Below, piece after piece: positions 18,442-30,029 of a stretch of 64,000 nucleotides of DNA; positions within the stretch are counted from its first letter, which is position 1, and each line of letters begins with the position of its first letter. A model generated the notes under the pieces. That model made no database searches, was not told where the DNA came from, and saw only the letters and a program-made list of their open reading frames with translations. Position numbers and translations under genes: made by a program. Source of the DNA: an uncultured Prevotella sp. (GTDB lineage Bacteria > Bacteroidota > Bacteroidia > Bacteroidales > Bacteroidaceae); contig CAMKTS010000015.1 of the NCBI GenBank assembly GCA_946415755.1, positions 1 to 64,000 of the forward strand, written 5' to 3'.

Positions 18442-21400
18442 ATGCGCAGAATCCTATTTTTAATGGCTTTGATGCTGACGAGCATAGCGTCTGTAGTTGC
18501 CCAGGTGACAACGTCCGGCATGAACGGCAAGGTCACTGCCAATAATGAGGAGGTCATCGGTGCTACTGTGACAGTCAAGCATGTTCCTTCGGGATTCGTA
18601 TACCGTGCCGTGACGAATGTCAGCGGTATGTACTCCATTACCGGCATGCGGGCCGGAGGCCCCTACGAGGTGGAGGTGTCGTATATCGGTTACCAAACCT
18701 CGCAATATAAAGACATTATGCTCGAACTGGGTCAGAACCTGCTGCTTGACGTGATAATGACGGAGGGCAGCGAGATGCTCAAGGAAGTGGAGATAGTGGC
18801 TGCTGCGAGGAACACGATGCGTTCCGACCGCTCGGGAGCCGTCACCAGTCTTAATTTGGAGCAGATGGGCATGGTGCCGACTATCGGGCGTTCCATGACA
18901 GACGTGATGAAGCTCACCCCGCAGAGCAGCTCTGCCAGTGGTATGGCCATCGGTGGCGGTAACTACCGCCAGTCGCACGTCACCATCGACGGTGCCTCAT
19001 TCAACAACGCTTTCGGACTGGGAGCCTCACCGCTACCCGGAGGTGGAACACCCATCTCGCTCGATGCCATCGAACAGATGACCATCAGTGTCACTCCTTA
19101 TGACGTGCGCCAGAGCGGCTTTACCGGTGGTGGCATCAATGCTGTCACCCGTAGTGGTACCAACGATTTCAAAGGTTCTCTGTATACCTACCTTACCAGC
19201 ACGTCGCTGAAAGGCTCGCATGTGGGTGATGTCAACCTCCCCGTGGATGCCGGGCATAACAACACCTACGGCCTGACCTTCGGTGGCCCGATTGTCAAGG
19301 ACAAGCTCTTCTTCTTCGTCAATGCCGAGATAGAGAATAATGTCACGGCAGGACCGGCAGCACGTGCCGGTGATGGCGGTACCAGTTTCTCGAATACCAG
19401 CCGCCGTCCGCAGCTGGGCGAACTGGAAAGCCTCTCCAGCTATCTGCGCAATACCTATGGCATAGAGACCGGCTCGTGGCAGGGGTATAGCATCAAGACA
19501 CCGGCCTATCGCATCCTGGCCCGTCTGGACTGGAACATCAACGACAATCATAAGTTCAACGTTCGCTTTACCAAGTCTAACCGTAAAGAGTCCAAACCAG
19601 CATCGGCCTCACGTAGCATCGGCAGCAACCAGGCATCGTCGATCTATGGCGGTAACCAGAATACCTATGGCAGCAACACCAACTACGGCATGAGCTCGGA
19701 GTCGAGCCGTTACTTCAGCGAATACCGCTTCACGTCGATTGCTGCCGAGTTGAACAGCAAGTTCGGCAAGTTCAACAATACCCTGCGCGGTACATATTCG
19801 TTCCAAGACCAGCCGCGCTCCAACGAGTACGGCGTGTCTGCGCCCGTTATCGAATTGGTGATGAGCGACGGACAGGGGCATTACCCCTGCTGGGCCATGA
19901 CGGGTGACATCTTCACCTACCAGAACCTGGCACAGACGAAGAACACCATCATCACCGACGAGGTGAATGTCATGCTGGGCAAACACAACCTCTTTGCCGG
20001 TATCCAGTATGAGCACTACTATGCTGCCAACGGCTATGCACAGGCTGCCGCCGGCTACTACGTCTACGAGGTGACCCAGCAGCAGGCAAGCACGGGCGAC
20101 TGGGCATCGGTGTTCAATGCCACGCCGCGTCTCTTCGGCATCACCTACGGCAACAATCCTTCACTCTCGCCCTTTGTGTCGGAGATGAAGACCAACCAGT
20201 GGTCGTTCTATATCCAGGACAACATCAGCTGGAGCGAACGTTTCCGTACCTCTGTCGGCGTGCGCTTCGAAGTGCCGTCTTATCCTTCGCTGTCGGACAA
20301 CTTCAACCAGGAATATTACAATATCAAATTCGGCGAACAGCAGTTCCGTACCGACAACGTGCCGTCGAACAGCGTCAGCGTATCGCCCCGCGTCGGTTTT
20401 AACTGGGACATCAAGGGCAACCGCAAATATATCCTGCGAGGCGGTACGGGTCTCTTCGTAGGCCGCATGCCTTTCGTATGGCTCGTCTCGGCGGTAGGCA
20501 ACTCCGGCATGGGACAGACCTCATACGTGGCCAAGAAGGATGGACAGCTGCGCCCCACGCTGACTACCAACCAGGCAGAGATGCTGCGGCAGATCAATGC
20601 AGTAGGCAAGTCGTCAATACCCTCCGGACCGACCATCCTCTCCGAAGACCTACGCATGCCGAAGACGTGGAAGACCTCACTGGCCTTCGATGCCAAGTTG
20701 CCCGGCGACATCGACTTCACCATCGAGGGTATCTACAACAAGGACCTGAACCCCGTCGTGGTGTCTAACAGGGATATCTACTGGGATGGCGTGTCTACCG
20801 TTGACCTCGGTCATGGAGATGTGCGCCGCAAAATGTCGTACTACGATGCCAGCCACTCTGCCTACGTGCTGGAGAATGCCGGCTCAAAAGCTTACTATAT
20901 GTCGCTGAATCTCCAGCTGCATAAGAAGTTCAACTTCGGCCTCGACTTGATGGCATCCTATACCCTGTCGAAGGCCAAGTCGTATACTGAGGGCATTGGC
21001 GACCAAGTGTCGGCAGCCTATAGCAACTACCGTCATAGCATCAATGCCGTCAATGACAATGAGACAGGCTATGCCACCTACGTGGCTCCCAACCGCCTGC
21101 TCATCTCTGCCAGCTACAAGCTCAAGGAAAGCAAGTATAGCAGCTCGACCTTCAGTCTTATCTATGACGGCTATCAGTACGGATTCCTTGGCGACTACTC
21201 TTACAGCCGCTACTCCTATATCTTCAGCTCCAACGTCAACAGCGATGCACTGGCTCCCGGCAATCTCATCTACGTGCCAGGCAGTCGTGAGGAGCTGAAC
21301 AGCTGGGACTTTGCAGACAACGGTACCGTCAACGGACAGACTTATACCGCCGACATGCAGCGCGATGACTTCTGGACTTATATCTGTCAGGATGACTACC

Positions 21401-21738
21401 TGAAGAACCACAAGGGACAGTATGCCGAGCGTGGAGGTGCCAAGATGCCGTGGCATCACCAACTGGACTTCAAGTACCAGCGTGATATGAGCATCAAAAT
21501 CGGTCGGACGCGCCACACCCTGCAGCTGGGTCTCGACATCCTCAACCTGCCGAATTTCCTCTGCAAGGACTGGGGGGTGTTCAAGCAGGTGTCGGGCAAT
21601 GCCCTGCTGTCCTACTCGAAAGGCAAGTACACCTATAACCTAGTGGATGGTCAGCGTCATCTCTATACCTTCCAGAATTTCCAGAATGCCGCATCCACCT
21701 ATCAGCTGATGTTTACCATTCGCTACCTGTTCAACTAA
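18442..21738 (+). CDS. TonB-dependent receptor with carboxypeptidase-regulatory-like N-terminal domain (Oar-like)
   Basis: 1098 aa; signal peptide; GATVTVKHVPSGFVYRAVTNVSGMYSITGMRAGGPYEVEVSYIGYQT; outer-membrane barrel ending ...YQLMFTIRYLFN. Confidence 0.88.
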   Translation: MRRILFLMALMLTSIASVVAQVTTSGMNGKVTANNEEVIGATVTVKHVPSGFVYRAVTNVSGMYSITGMRAGGPYEVEVSYIGYQTSQYKDIMLELGQNLLLDVIMTEGSEMLKEVEIVAAARNTMRSDRSGAVTSLNLEQMGMVPTIGRSMTDVMKLTPQSSSASGMAIGGGNYRQSHVTIDGASFNNAFGLGASPLPGGGTPISLDAIEQMTISVTPYDVRQSGFTGGGINAVTRSGTNDFKGSLYTYLTSTSLKGSHVGDVNLPVDAGHNNTYGLTFGGPIVKDKLFFFVNAEIENNVTAGPAARAGDGGTSFSNTSRRPQLGELESLSSYLRNTYGIETGSWQGYSIKTPAYRILARLDWNINDNHKFNVRFTKSNRKESKPASASRSIGSNQASSIYGGNQNTYGSNTNYGMSSESSRYFSEYRFTSIAAELNSKFGKFNNTLRGTYSFQDQPRSNEYGVSAPVIELVMSDGQGHYPCWAMTGDIFTYQNLAQTKNTIITDEVNVMLGKHNLFAGIQYEHYYAANGYAQAAAGYYVYEVTQQQASTGDWASVFNATPRLFGITYGNNPSLSPFVSEMKTNQWSFYIQDNISWSERFRTSVGVRFEVPSYPSLSDNFNQEYYNIKFGEQQFRTDNVPSNSVSVSPRVGFNWDIKGNRKYILRGGTGLFVGRMPFVWLVSAVGNSGMGQTSYVAKKDGQLRPTLTTNQAEMLRQINAVGKSSIPSGPTILSEDLRMPKTWKTSLAFDAKLPGDIDFTIEGIYNKDLNPVVVSNRDIYWDGVSTVDLGHGDVRRKMSYYDASHSAYVLENAGSKAYYMSLNLQLHKKFNFGLDLMASYTLSKAKSYTEGIGDQVSAAYSNYRHSINAVNDNETGYATYVAPNRLLISASYKLKESKYSSSTFSLIYDGYQYGFLGDYSYSRYSYIFSSNVNSDALAPGNLIYVPGSREELNSWDFADNGTVNGQTYTADMQRDDFWTYICQDDYLKNHKGQYAERGGAKMPWHHQLDFKYQRDMSIKIGRTRHTLQLGLDILNLPNFLCKDWGVFKQVSGNALLSYSKGKYTYNLVDGQRHLYTFQNFQNAASTYQLMFTIRYLFN

Positions 21739-21773
21739 TCATAGCAAATACAACTTATCATAAAACATAATCC

Positions 21774-24587
21774 ATGAAACTTAGAAAAATCTTTGCAGTT
21801 GTAGTGGCACTGATGTGCTCTACAGTCATGGTGGCACAACAGATGCCGCCCATCCCCGTTGACCCCGATGTGCGCATTGGTAAGCTTGACAACGGACTAA
21901 CTTATTACATTCGCCACAACGCATGGCCTGAGCAGCGCGCCGAGTTCTATATTGCCCAGCGCGTGGGTGCCATTCAGGAGAATGACGACCAGCGTGGTCT
22001 GGCCCACTTCCTGGAGCACATGTGTTTCAATGGTACAGAGCACTTCAAGGGTAACGACATTGTGAAGTGGTGTGAGACCATCGGTGTGAAGTTTGGCCGT
22101 GACCTGAATGCCTACACATCTATCGACCAGACGGTGTATAATATTAGTAATGTACCTACCACGCGCGAGGGTATCGTCGACTCCTGCCTGCTCATCCTGC
22201 ACGACTGGGCCGACGGTCTCCTGCTCGAACCCGAAGAAATTCAGAAGGAACGTGGTGTCATCCACGAGGAGTGGCGTCTGCGCACCAGCCCTGTTATGCG
22301 AATGTACGAGCGCGACCTCCCCAAGCTCTATCCCAACTCGAAGTATGGCTATCGTCTGCCCATCGGTCTGATGGAGATTATCGACAACTTTGAGCCGAAG
22401 GTGCTGCGCGACTATTACGAGAAGTGGTATCGTCCCGACAACCAGGCCATCCTCGTCGTTGGTGACGTGGATGTCGATGCCGTGGAGCAGAAAATCAAGA
22501 ACCTCTTCGCCGGTATCAAGATGCCTGAGTATCCTGCTCCCGTCGTTGCCGAGGCTGTGCCCGACAATGCCGAGGCTATCTATGTGGTCGACAAGGACAA
22601 GGAGATGCAGTATTCGGTTGTTGACCTGATGTTTAAAAATGACCCCATTCCCGATGAGGTCAAGGGTAACATGCAGTACCTGATTATCGACTACGTGAAG
22701 GATGCCGCCATCGGCATGTTCAACGACCGTCTGTCGGAGTATGCCCAGAAAGCCGACTGTCCTTATCTGCGGGGATCGTCCAGCTATGGTCAGTACATCT
22801 TGTCGAAGACCAAGGATGCCTTCGATATTGAGGCCCTTCCCAAGGAGGGACAGACTGAGGCAGCCTTGAAGGCACTGTTCGTAGAGGCACGCCGTGCCGC
22901 TGAGTTTGGCTTTACTGCCACGGAGTACCAACGCTTTAAGTCTAACTTCCTGAGCCAGCTGGAGAAACGGTACAGCAATAAGGACAAGCGTTACAACAAC
23001 CAGTTTGTGCGTCAGTATGTGAATCACTATCTTGACAACGAACCCATCCCCAGCATCGATATGTACTATCAGGTGATGAAGCAGGTTGTGCCCAGCATCC
23101 CCCTGGAGGCCGTCAACGGTTTGATGAAGGAGTTGGTGCTTACCACCGACTCGAATTTAGTGGTGCTGAACCTGAACCAGGAGAAGGAAGGTGCCGTCTA
23201 TCCCACAGAGGCTACCCTCCAGCAGGCAATAGCTGAAGCCCGTTCCGCTCAGATTGAGGCCTACGTGGATAATGTGAAGGACGAACCGCTCATCACCAAG
23301 ATGCCGAAGGCAGGTAAGATCGTGAAGGAAACTGAGGGCGAGAAGTTCGGCTATAAGGAGCTGAAACTCTCGAATGGTGCTACGGTTGTGCTGAAACAGA
23401 CCGACCTGAAGAAAGACCAGGTTATTCTGGCCAGTGAAGGAATCGGTGGCTCGTCGCTCTACGATGAGAAGGATTTCGCCAATATCAAGATGTTCGATGA
23501 TGTCGTCGAAGCCAGCGGACTGGGTAACTTCTCGCATACAGAACTGGAGAAGGCTTTGGCTGGCAAGGTGGCTTCAGCCAGCCTTGTGCTGGGTACTGAG
23601 CGTGCCAATATCACGGGTTCGTCGACTCCTGGCGACGTGGAGACCCTGCTACAGCTGGTATACCTCTACTTCACCAACATTAACAAGGATCAGGAGTCGT
23701 TCGACAACCTGATGAAGACCCGCGAACTGATGTTGAAGAACAAGTCGCTGCAGCCTGAGGCCGTGTTCAGCGATTCACTCTATATGACCCTCGCCAACTA
23801 CAGCCAGCGTGAGGCTCCACTTCAGGTGGAAGACCTCAAGGATGTCAACTACGACCGCATCCTGCAGATGGCCAAGGAGTGTACGGCCAATGCCGCTGCC
23901 TATACCTTCACCATCGTTGGTAACTTTGATGAGGCCAAGCTGCGTCCGCTCATCGAGCAGTATCTTGCTTCGCTGCCCTCTCAGAAGAAGGTGCAGAAGG
24001 CCAAGGATGTCAGCAGCATGTTCCATGGTGTTGTCAAGAACCACTTCACCCGTAAGATGGAGACACCAAAGGCCATTGCCGTTATGGTATGGCTCAATCC
24101 CGAAATGCAATACTCGCTGGAAAACCTCGTGAAGTCTGACATGGTAGGACAGATCCTGACCATGATCTATACAGAGAAGATTCGTGAAGAGGCTTCTGCT
24201 GCCTACTCCGTTGCTGCCCAGGCCAGCCTGCAGCGCAACGACTTCCGTACTACGGGGCTTGCACTCGTCTATTGTCCCATGAAACCCGAAAAGGGCGACA
24301 TCGCCACGAAGATCATGCTAGAGGAAGTCGAGAAGATGGCTGACAGCGTGGACGAGGAGAAACTGAAGAAGGTAAAGGAGTATATGCTGAAGAATGTAGA
24401 TGACCAGGCTAAGACCAACAACTACTGGATTCGTCAGATCAACCGTTTGCGTGACTATGGTGTAGACACTCACACCGACTTTAAGCAGGTGGTGGAGGCT
24501 CAGACCCCGGCTACGGTGGCAGCCTATATGAAGCAGTTACTCCAGCCCGGCAACCGTGCCGAAGTCATCATGTTGCCTGCAGAGTAA
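21774..24587 (+). CDS. M16 family zinc metallopeptidase (insulinase family)
   Basis: 937 aa; HFLEHMCFNGTEHF inverted zinc motif. Confidence 0.93.
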   Translation: MKLRKIFAVVVALMCSTVMVAQQMPPIPVDPDVRIGKLDNGLTYYIRHNAWPEQRAEFYIAQRVGAIQENDDQRGLAHFLEHMCFNGTEHFKGNDIVKWCETIGVKFGRDLNAYTSIDQTVYNISNVPTTREGIVDSCLLILHDWADGLLLEPEEIQKERGVIHEEWRLRTSPVMRMYERDLPKLYPNSKYGYRLPIGLMEIIDNFEPKVLRDYYEKWYRPDNQAILVVGDVDVDAVEQKIKNLFAGIKMPEYPAPVVAEAVPDNAEAIYVVDKDKEMQYSVVDLMFKNDPIPDEVKGNMQYLIIDYVKDAAIGMFNDRLSEYAQKADCPYLRGSSSYGQYILSKTKDAFDIEALPKEGQTEAALKALFVEARRAAEFGFTATEYQRFKSNFLSQLEKRYSNKDKRYNNQFVRQYVNHYLDNEPIPSIDMYYQVMKQVVPSIPLEAVNGLMKELVLTTDSNLVVLNLNQEKEGAVYPTEATLQQAIAEARSAQIEAYVDNVKDEPLITKMPKAGKIVKETEGEKFGYKELKLSNGATVVLKQTDLKKDQVILASEGIGGSSLYDEKDFANIKMFDDVVEASGLGNFSHTELEKALAGKVASASLVLGTERANITGSSTPGDVETLLQLVYLYFTNINKDQESFDNLMKTRELMLKNKSLQPEAVFSDSLYMTLANYSQREAPLQVEDLKDVNYDRILQMAKECTANAAAYTFTIVGNFDEAKLRPLIEQYLASLPSQKKVQKAKDVSSMFHGVVKNHFTRKMETPKAIAVMVWLNPEMQYSLENLVKSDMVGQILTMIYTEKIREEASAAYSVAAQASLQRNDFRTTGLALVYCPMKPEKGDIATKIMLEEVEKMADSVDEEKLKKVKEYMLKNVDDQAKTNNYWIRQINRLRDYGVDTHTDFKQVVEAQTPATVAAYMKQLLQPGNRAEVIMLPAE

Positions 24588-24642
24588 TATTTGTGAATGA
24601 ATAATTGCTAATTACTCATTACTAATAAGAAGAAAAAGAAAC

Positions 24643-25902
24643 ATGAGCTATTTGTTTTCATCTGAGTCCGTATCAGAGGGCCATCCCGACAAAGTGGCCG
24701 ATCAGATAAGTGATGCCATCCTCGACCAGTTCCTGGCTTATGATGACCATGCCCGCGTGGCCTGTGAGTCATTTGTCACCACCGGTCAGGTGGTTATCAT
24801 GGGTGAGGTGCGCAGCGGTGAGTACATCGACCTGCAGACCATAGCCCGCAATACCATCAAGAAAATTGGCTATACGAAGGCCGAATACCAGTTCGACGGC
24901 AACTCGTGTGGAATCCTTACCGCCATCCATGAGCAGAGCGATGACATCAATCGTGGCGTGGACAATGGCGACGAGGACGAGCAGGGTGCCGGCGACCAGG
25001 GTATGATGTTCGGCTATGCCACCAACGAGACGGAGAGCCTGATGCCTGTGTCGCTTGACCTGGCCCATCTCCTAGTGCATACACTGGCCGAGATTCGCAA
25101 GGAGGGTAAGGTAATGACGTACCTGCGTCCTGACTCGAAAAGCCAGGTTACTGTCCAGTATAGTGATGCGGGCATTCCTGAGCGCATAGACACCATCGTC
25201 GTTTCTACACAGCACGACGAGTTTGACAGCGATGACGAGCGCATGCTGGCTCGCATCCGCGAGGATGTCATCAACATCCTCATCCCCCGTGTCAAGGCCA
25301 AGATCCATTCTGAAAGCGTATTGTCGTTGTTTACCGATGATATCAAATACTACGTCAATCCCACCGGCAAGTTTGTCATCGGAGGCCCTCACGGAGATAC
25401 CGGCCTGACAGGTCGTAAGATCATCGTCGATACCTACGGCGGCAAGGGTGCCCACGGTGGCGGTGCCTTCTCAGGAAAGGACTCCAGCAAGGTAGACCGC
25501 TCGGCAGCCTATGCAGCGCGCCATATTGCCAAGAACATGGTGGCTGCCGGTGTGGCCGATGAGATGCTGGTACAGGTGAGTTATGCTATTGGCGTGGCCA
25601 AGCCCATGAACATCTACGTCAACACCTACGGTCGCTCGCATGTTAATATGAGTGACGGTGAGATAGCCCAGCGCATTGAGAAGCTCTTCGACTTGCGCCC
25701 GAAAGCCATTGAGCGCACACTGAAACTTCGCCAGCCCATGTATTTGGAGACGGCCGCCTATGGTCACATGGGTCGCCAGCCGGAGGTGGTAAAGAAGACC
25801 TTCACCAGCCGCTATCATGAGACGAAGTCCATCGAGGTCGAGTTGTTCACGTGGGAGAAACTTGACAGGGTAGAGGATATCAAACGCGAATTTGCTTTGT
25901 AA
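24643..25902 (+). CDS. metK: S-adenosylmethionine synthetase
   Basis: [23 protein letters not shown]...; [30 protein letters not shown]. Confidence 0.97.
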   Translation: MSYLFSSESVSEGHPDKVADQISDAILDQFLAYDDHARVACESFVTTGQVVIMGEVRSGEYIDLQTIARNTIKKIGYTKAEYQFDGNSCGILTAIHEQSDDINRGVDNGDEDEQGAGDQGMMFGYATNETESLMPVSLDLAHLLVHTLAEIRKEGKVMTYLRPDSKSQVTVQYSDAGIPERIDTIVVSTQHDEFDSDDERMLARIREDVINILIPRVKAKIHSESVLSLFTDDIKYYVNPTGKFVIGGPHGDTGLTGRKIIVDTYGGKGAHGGGAFSGKDSSKVDRSAAYAARHIAKNMVAAGVADEMLVQVSYAIGVAKPMNIYVNTYGRSHVNMSDGEIAQRIEKLFDLRPKAIERTLKLRQPMYLETAAYGHMGRQPEVVKKTFTSRYHETKSIEVELFTWEKLDRVEDIKREFAL

Positions 25903-26920
25903 GTTGATACAGCAAGATAGTATATCCCATCAGCAGTTGACGGTGGAGGGTGACACAGCGGTCACCCTCCACCGCACGCTTACACCGGCACAGGTGATTA
26001 GCTGGCTGCCGCGTAGTGCTACGCCTGCTCAACAGGACTCGGCAGTCCAGGCACACTTTCAGCCGGGAGAGATACATTGGAGCAATCGCCCCGACACGCT
26101 CCACCTGCCTGGTCATGACAAGGGACGCAACCTGCTGGATATCAATATCCCACAATATTACCGTGAGGGTTTCTTCTCGAACGACACCCTCTTCCATCCC
26201 GAACTGCCAGGTGGCCGCTATGGTGTTGCCGGTGACCCTGTGCCCTATAGCGTGCGTGGTGACAACGTCATCACATCGATACTGCTGGTTTGTTTTGTCT
26301 TGGCCGTCATTGCCTTTTCCATTACCCGTTCATTTATTGTGCGCCAGCTGCACAGCATCTTTCATCTGCCGCATCAGGGAACGTCTGAGGTGTCAGAGAC
26401 AGGCACCGAGCTGCGCTTCCTTTTCTTCCTGGTGTTCATCACCTGCCTGCTGCTGTCGCTGCTTTACTTTTTCTATACCGTAAACTATGTCGGCCACACC
26501 TTCATACTCTCGTCAGAGTATCACCTCATTGCCATCTATCTGGCCATCATAGTCACCTATTTTCCGCTGAAGATGCTTCTCTATTCGGCAGTCAATAGCG
26601 TGTTCTTTGATAGTAAGAAAAATGGACAATGGCTTAAAGTGCTCTTATTCATAACTGCCATCGAGGGAGTCTTGTTGTTCCCTGCTGTCATATTGCTGGC
26701 TTATCTCGGATTTTCCGTCCAGAATGTCGCAAATTACTTTACTTTTGTACTTATAATCGTTAAAATATTGACATTTTACAAGTGTTATGTCATATTTTTT
26801 CGGGGAAATGTTTTTTTTCTTCAGATTATTTTGTACTTTTGTGCCCTCGAAATGGTTCCTTTGCTCTTTTTATGGGGAGCTTTGGACATCACGGCAAACA
26901 TGTTGAAAGTAATTTTTTAG
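25892..26920 (+). CDS. DUF4271 domain membrane protein
   Basis: 342 aa; multiple TM segments; sits immediately upstream of hemD as expected for this family. Confidence 0.7.
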   Translation: MLCKLIQQDSISHQQLTVEGDTAVTLHRTLTPAQVISWLPRSATPAQQDSAVQAHFQPGEIHWSNRPDTLHLPGHDKGRNLLDINIPQYYREGFFSNDTLFHPELPGGRYGVAGDPVPYSVRGDNVITSILLVCFVLAVIAFSITRSFIVRQLHSIFHLPHQGTSEVSETGTELRFLFFLVFITCLLLSLLYFFYTVNYVGHTFILSSEYHLIAIYLAIIVTYFPLKMLLYSAVNSVFFDSKKNGQWLKVLLFITAIEGVLLFPAVILLAYLGFSVQNVANYFTFVLIIVKILTFYKCYVIFFRGNVFFLQIILYFCALEMVPLLFLWGALDITANMLKVIF

Positions 26921-26927
26921 GACATAG

Positions 26928-27677
26928 ATGATTAAGAAGATTTTGGTTTCACAACCTAAGCCGTCTAATGACAAGTCACCGTATTACGACATCGCATCGC
27001 GATACGAGGTGGAACTGGTTTTCCGTCCGTTTATCAAAGTGGAAGGTATCACGGCAAAGGAGTTTCGCACACAGAAGGTGAACATCCTTGACTACACAGC
27101 CATCGTGTTTACCTCACGCCATGCCATCGACCATTTCTTTACGTTAGCCAAGGAGCTGCGCGTTGCCATTCCCGAAGACATGAAGTATTTCTGTGTGACC
27201 GAGACCATCTCGCTCTATATCCAGAAGTATGTACAGTACCGTAAGCGTAAGGTGTTCTTCGGTACCACGGGTAAGATTGATGACCTCATCCCCACGATGG
27301 TCAAGCACAAGAGTGAAAAGTACTTGGTACCGATGAGTGATGTCCATAATGACAGCGTGCCAAAGCTGATGGACGCCAAGAAACTGAACCATTGCGAGTG
27401 CGTGATGTATCGCACGGTGAGCAACGATTTCACGAAAGAAGAGGTGGATTCGTTTGACTACGACATGCTCATCTTTTTCAGTCCTTCTGGCATCGAGGCT
27501 CTTACCAAGAACTTCCCCGACTTCAAGCAGGGCGACATTGTCATTGCCACCTTTGGTCCTGCCACAGCCCAGGCCGTCAGGGATGCCGGGTTGCGCCTTG
27601 ACCTTGAGGCTCCCTCAGAGAAGTATCCTTCCATGACTAGTGCCTTGCAGCACTATCTCTTAGAGAAGCAGGGATAA
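26928..27677 (+). CDS. hemD: uroporphyrinogen-III synthase
   Basis: KKILVSQPKPSNDKSPYYDIASRYEVELVFRPFIKVEG...IFFSPSGIEALTKNFPDF...IATFGPATAQAVRDAGLRLDLEAP. Confidence 0.88.
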   Translation: MIKKILVSQPKPSNDKSPYYDIASRYEVELVFRPFIKVEGITAKEFRTQKVNILDYTAIVFTSRHAIDHFFTLAKELRVAIPEDMKYFCVTETISLYIQKYVQYRKRKVFFGTTGKIDDLIPTMVKHKSEKYLVPMSDVHNDSVPKLMDAKKLNHCECVMYRTVSNDFTKEEVDSFDYDMLIFFSPSGIEALTKNFPDFKQGDIVIATFGPATAQAVRDAGLRLDLEAPSEKYPSMTSALQHYLLEKQG

Positions 27678-27692
27678 TCTCTTTTTTTTACG

Positions 27693-28133
27693 ATGATGGG
27701 TGTCCATGCGTCCTGCCCGCAACAAATCTCAGGTGGCGAAACACTTGGCCATAGGGAGCGCATGCGTGGCCGTCAGTTGATCACATCGTTCTTCAGTGGC
27801 GGCGGTAGCCGTTCATTGGCAGCCTATCCGTTGCGTGTCGTCTATATGACGGCCAAAGGCTCTAGTGATGCTGCTCCTGTGCGAATGATGGTCACTGTCT
27901 CCAAGCGTCACTTCAAACATGCCGTCGACCGCAATCGTGTGAAGCGTCAAGTACGTGAGGCCTTCCGTCGTCACAAGCAAGTGCTCTACGATTCCCTGCC
28001 TGCCGACAGTCATCTGCTGGTGGCCTTTATATGGCTATCCGACCAGCATAGTCCTTCGGCTAATGTCGAAGCACGGGTCGTGGGACTACTGCATCGTGTG
28101 GCAGAGAAGATGAAAACGAATAGTGAAAAGTGA
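27693..28133 (+). CDS. rnpA: ribonuclease P protein component
   Basis: [28 protein letters not shown] signature. Confidence 0.93.
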   Translation: MMGVHASCPQQISGGETLGHRERMRGRQLITSFFSGGGSRSLAAYPLRVVYMTAKGSSDAAPVRMMVTVSKRHFKHAVDRNRVKRQVREAFRRHKQVLYDSLPADSHLLVAFIWLSDQHSPSANVEARVVGLLHRVAEKMKTNSEK

Positions 28134-28360
28134 ATAATTTCAAAGACCTTCTTTCCTGGCTGCTGATTCTGCCCATCCGTTTCTACCAGCTTTGCATCTC
28201 TCCGTTGCTGGGACCCTCTTGTCGCTTCACCCCCACCTGTAGCGAGTATGCCCGTCAGGCCATCAAGAAACACGGTCCCTTCAAGGGACTTTGGCTGGCC
28301 ATCCGCCGCCTCCTACGCTGTCATCCTTGGGGAGGCTCTGGCTATGACCCTGTCCCATGA
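28130..28360 (+). CDS. yidD: membrane protein insertion efficiency factor
   Basis: GTG start; [36 protein letters not shown]. Confidence 0.93.
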   Translation: MNNFKDLLSWLLILPIRFYQLCISPLLGPSCRFTPTCSEYARQAIKKHGPFKGLWLAIRRLLRCHPWGGSGYDPVP

Positions 28361-28416
28361 AAAAGTGTAAAAGGTGTTTTTTCAAGTTTTTTTGCTTGTA
28401 TGTGGAGAAAAAGTCG

Positions 28417-28424
28417 TACCTTTG
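28417..28424 (+). promoter_or_regulatory. -7 element TACCTTTG of tyrS
   Basis: TAnnTTTG, followed by a leader of about 100 nt. Confidence 0.6.
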
Positions 28425-28528
28425 CATGCTGAAATAACATTGGGGTGGTTCGGGCATGACCTTGAGCCGTAAGTTTACCGAGAATTCGGATCCCCCACGA
28501 CACAATTATTAATAATAGCAATCATTCG

Positions 28529-29827
28529 ATGATTAAAAATTTTGTTGAAGAACTGAAATGGCGCGGCATGCTGGCACAGATGATGCCTGGCACAGAAGAA
28601 CTGCTCCAGAAAGAAATGGTAACGGCCTATCTGGGTACTGACCCCACGGCAGACTCATTGCATATCGGTCACCTGTGTGGCATTATGATGTTGCGCCACT
28701 TGCAGCGTTGTGGTCACAAACCCATCATCCTGGTGGGTGGTGCCACGGGTATGATTGGCGACCCCTCTGGTAAGTCACAGGAGCGTAACTTGCTGAACGA
28801 AGAGACGCTGCGCCACAACCAGGAGTGCATCAAGGCACAAGTATCGAAGTTCCTCGATTTTGAGAGCAAGGATGCCAATGCCGCTGAAATGGTGAACAAC
28901 TACGACTGGATGAAGGATTTCACATTCCTGGATTTCGCCCGTGAGGTGGGTAAGCACATCACCGTGAACTATATGATGGCCAAGGACAGCGTGCAGCAGC
29001 GACTGAACGGTACGGCCCGCGACGGTCTGTCGTTTACAGAGTTCACCTACCAGCTGCTGCAGGGCTACGACTTCCTGTATCTCTATCAGCACAAGAATTG
29101 TAAGTTGCAGTTGGGTGGCAACGACCAGTGGGGTAATATCACCACGGGTACGGAGCTTATCCGCCGTACGTTGGGATATGAGAACGAGGCCTTCGCCCTA
29201 ACCTGTCCGCTCATCACCAAGAGCGACGGCAAGAAGTTCGGCAAGACCGAGAGCGGCAACATCTGGCTCGACCCGAAGCGCACCACACCGTATAAGTTCT
29301 ATCAGTTCTGGCTGAACGTCAGCGATGACGATGCAGAGAAGTATATCAAGATATTCACTTCTTTGGAGAAGGACGTGATTGATGCACTCGTCGAAGAGCA
29401 CAAGCTGGATCCAGGACGCCGCGTGCTGCAGAAGCGTCTGGCTGAGGAGGTGACCGTCATGGTACACTCGCAGGAAGCACTGGATGCTGCTATCGAAGCA
29501 TCGAACTTGCTGTTCGGCAAGTCGACCAAAGAGGGACTGGAGAAGCTTGACGAGCAGACTTTCCTCGACGTGTTCGACGGTGTACCCCAGTTCGAAATCT
29601 CGAAAGACCAGCTGGGGCAGCCCGCCATTGAGATGTTCACTACTGTAGCCCCCGTTTTCCCCTCAAAGGGTGAGATGCGCAAGATGGTGCAGGGTGGTGG
29701 TGTCTCTCTGAACAAGGAGAAACTGACCGACCAGCAGCGTTCCATTACCGCCGATGACCTTATTGATGGCAAGTACCTACTGGCACAGAAGGGTAAGAAG
29801 AACTACTATCTGCTGATAGTAAAATAA
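28529..29827 (+). CDS. tyrS: tyrosyl-tRNA synthetase
   Basis: 432 aa; [35 protein letters not shown]. Confidence 0.96.
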   Translation: MIKNFVEELKWRGMLAQMMPGTEELLQKEMVTAYLGTDPTADSLHIGHLCGIMMLRHLQRCGHKPIILVGGATGMIGDPSGKSQERNLLNEETLRHNQECIKAQVSKFLDFESKDANAAEMVNNYDWMKDFTFLDFAREVGKHITVNYMMAKDSVQQRLNGTARDGLSFTEFTYQLLQGYDFLYLYQHKNCKLQLGGNDQWGNITTGTELIRRTLGYENEAFALTCPLITKSDGKKFGKTESGNIWLDPKRTTPYKFYQFWLNVSDDDAEKYIKIFTSLEKDVIDALVEEHKLDPGRRVLQKRLAEEVTVMVHSQEALDAAIEASNLLFGKSTKEGLEKLDEQTFLDVFDGVPQFEISKDQLGQPAIEMFTTVAPVFPSKGEMRKMVQGGGVSLNKEKLTDQQRSITADDLIDGKYLLAQKGKKNYYLLIVK

Positions 29828-29840
29828 TAAAAGGTGGAAA

Positions 29841-29865
29841 AATATTTGGCGATATGCCAAATATT
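29841..29865. repeat. perfect 10-bp inverted repeat between tyrS and tRNA-Gln
   Basis: AATATTTGGC-gatat-GCCAAATATT, directly upstream of TACCTTTG at 29869. Confidence 0.9.
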
Positions 29866-29894
29866 TCTTACCTTTGCACCCGCAAAAGTGCGAT

Positions 29895-29965
29895 TGTCCA
29901 ATGGTGTAATGGTAGCACAACAGGTTTTGGTTCTGTTTGTGGTGGTTCGAATCCGCCTTGGACAA
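29895..29965 (+). tRNA. tRNA-Gln (TTG)
   Basis: Acceptor TGTCCAA/TTGGACA, anticodon loop ...GGTTTTGGTTC..., T-arm GGTGG TTCGAAT CCGCC; no encoded CCA. Confidence 0.93.
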
Positions 29966-29972
29966 CAAAGAG

Positions 29973-30004
29973 AGAGGATGTGACTTGGGCACACCCTCTT
30001 TTTG
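29973..30004 (+). terminator. intrinsic terminator of tRNA-Gln
   Basis: AGAGGATGTG-acttggg-CACACCCTCT + TTTTT. Confidence 0.75.
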
Positions 30005-30029
30005 ATAAGGCTACGAAACAATCTATAAA

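Noticed and set aside
24588-24642. SAM riboswitch upstream of metK
   Set aside because: Only 55 bp separate the M16 stop from metK and the sequence is a low-complexity heptad array; no room for a SAM-I fold.
28482-28493. GAATTCGGATCC (EcoRI-BamHI) suggesting vector contamination
   Set aside because: Flanking sequence continues into a normal Bacteroidales promoter and tyrS; restriction-site adjacency is most likely chance.
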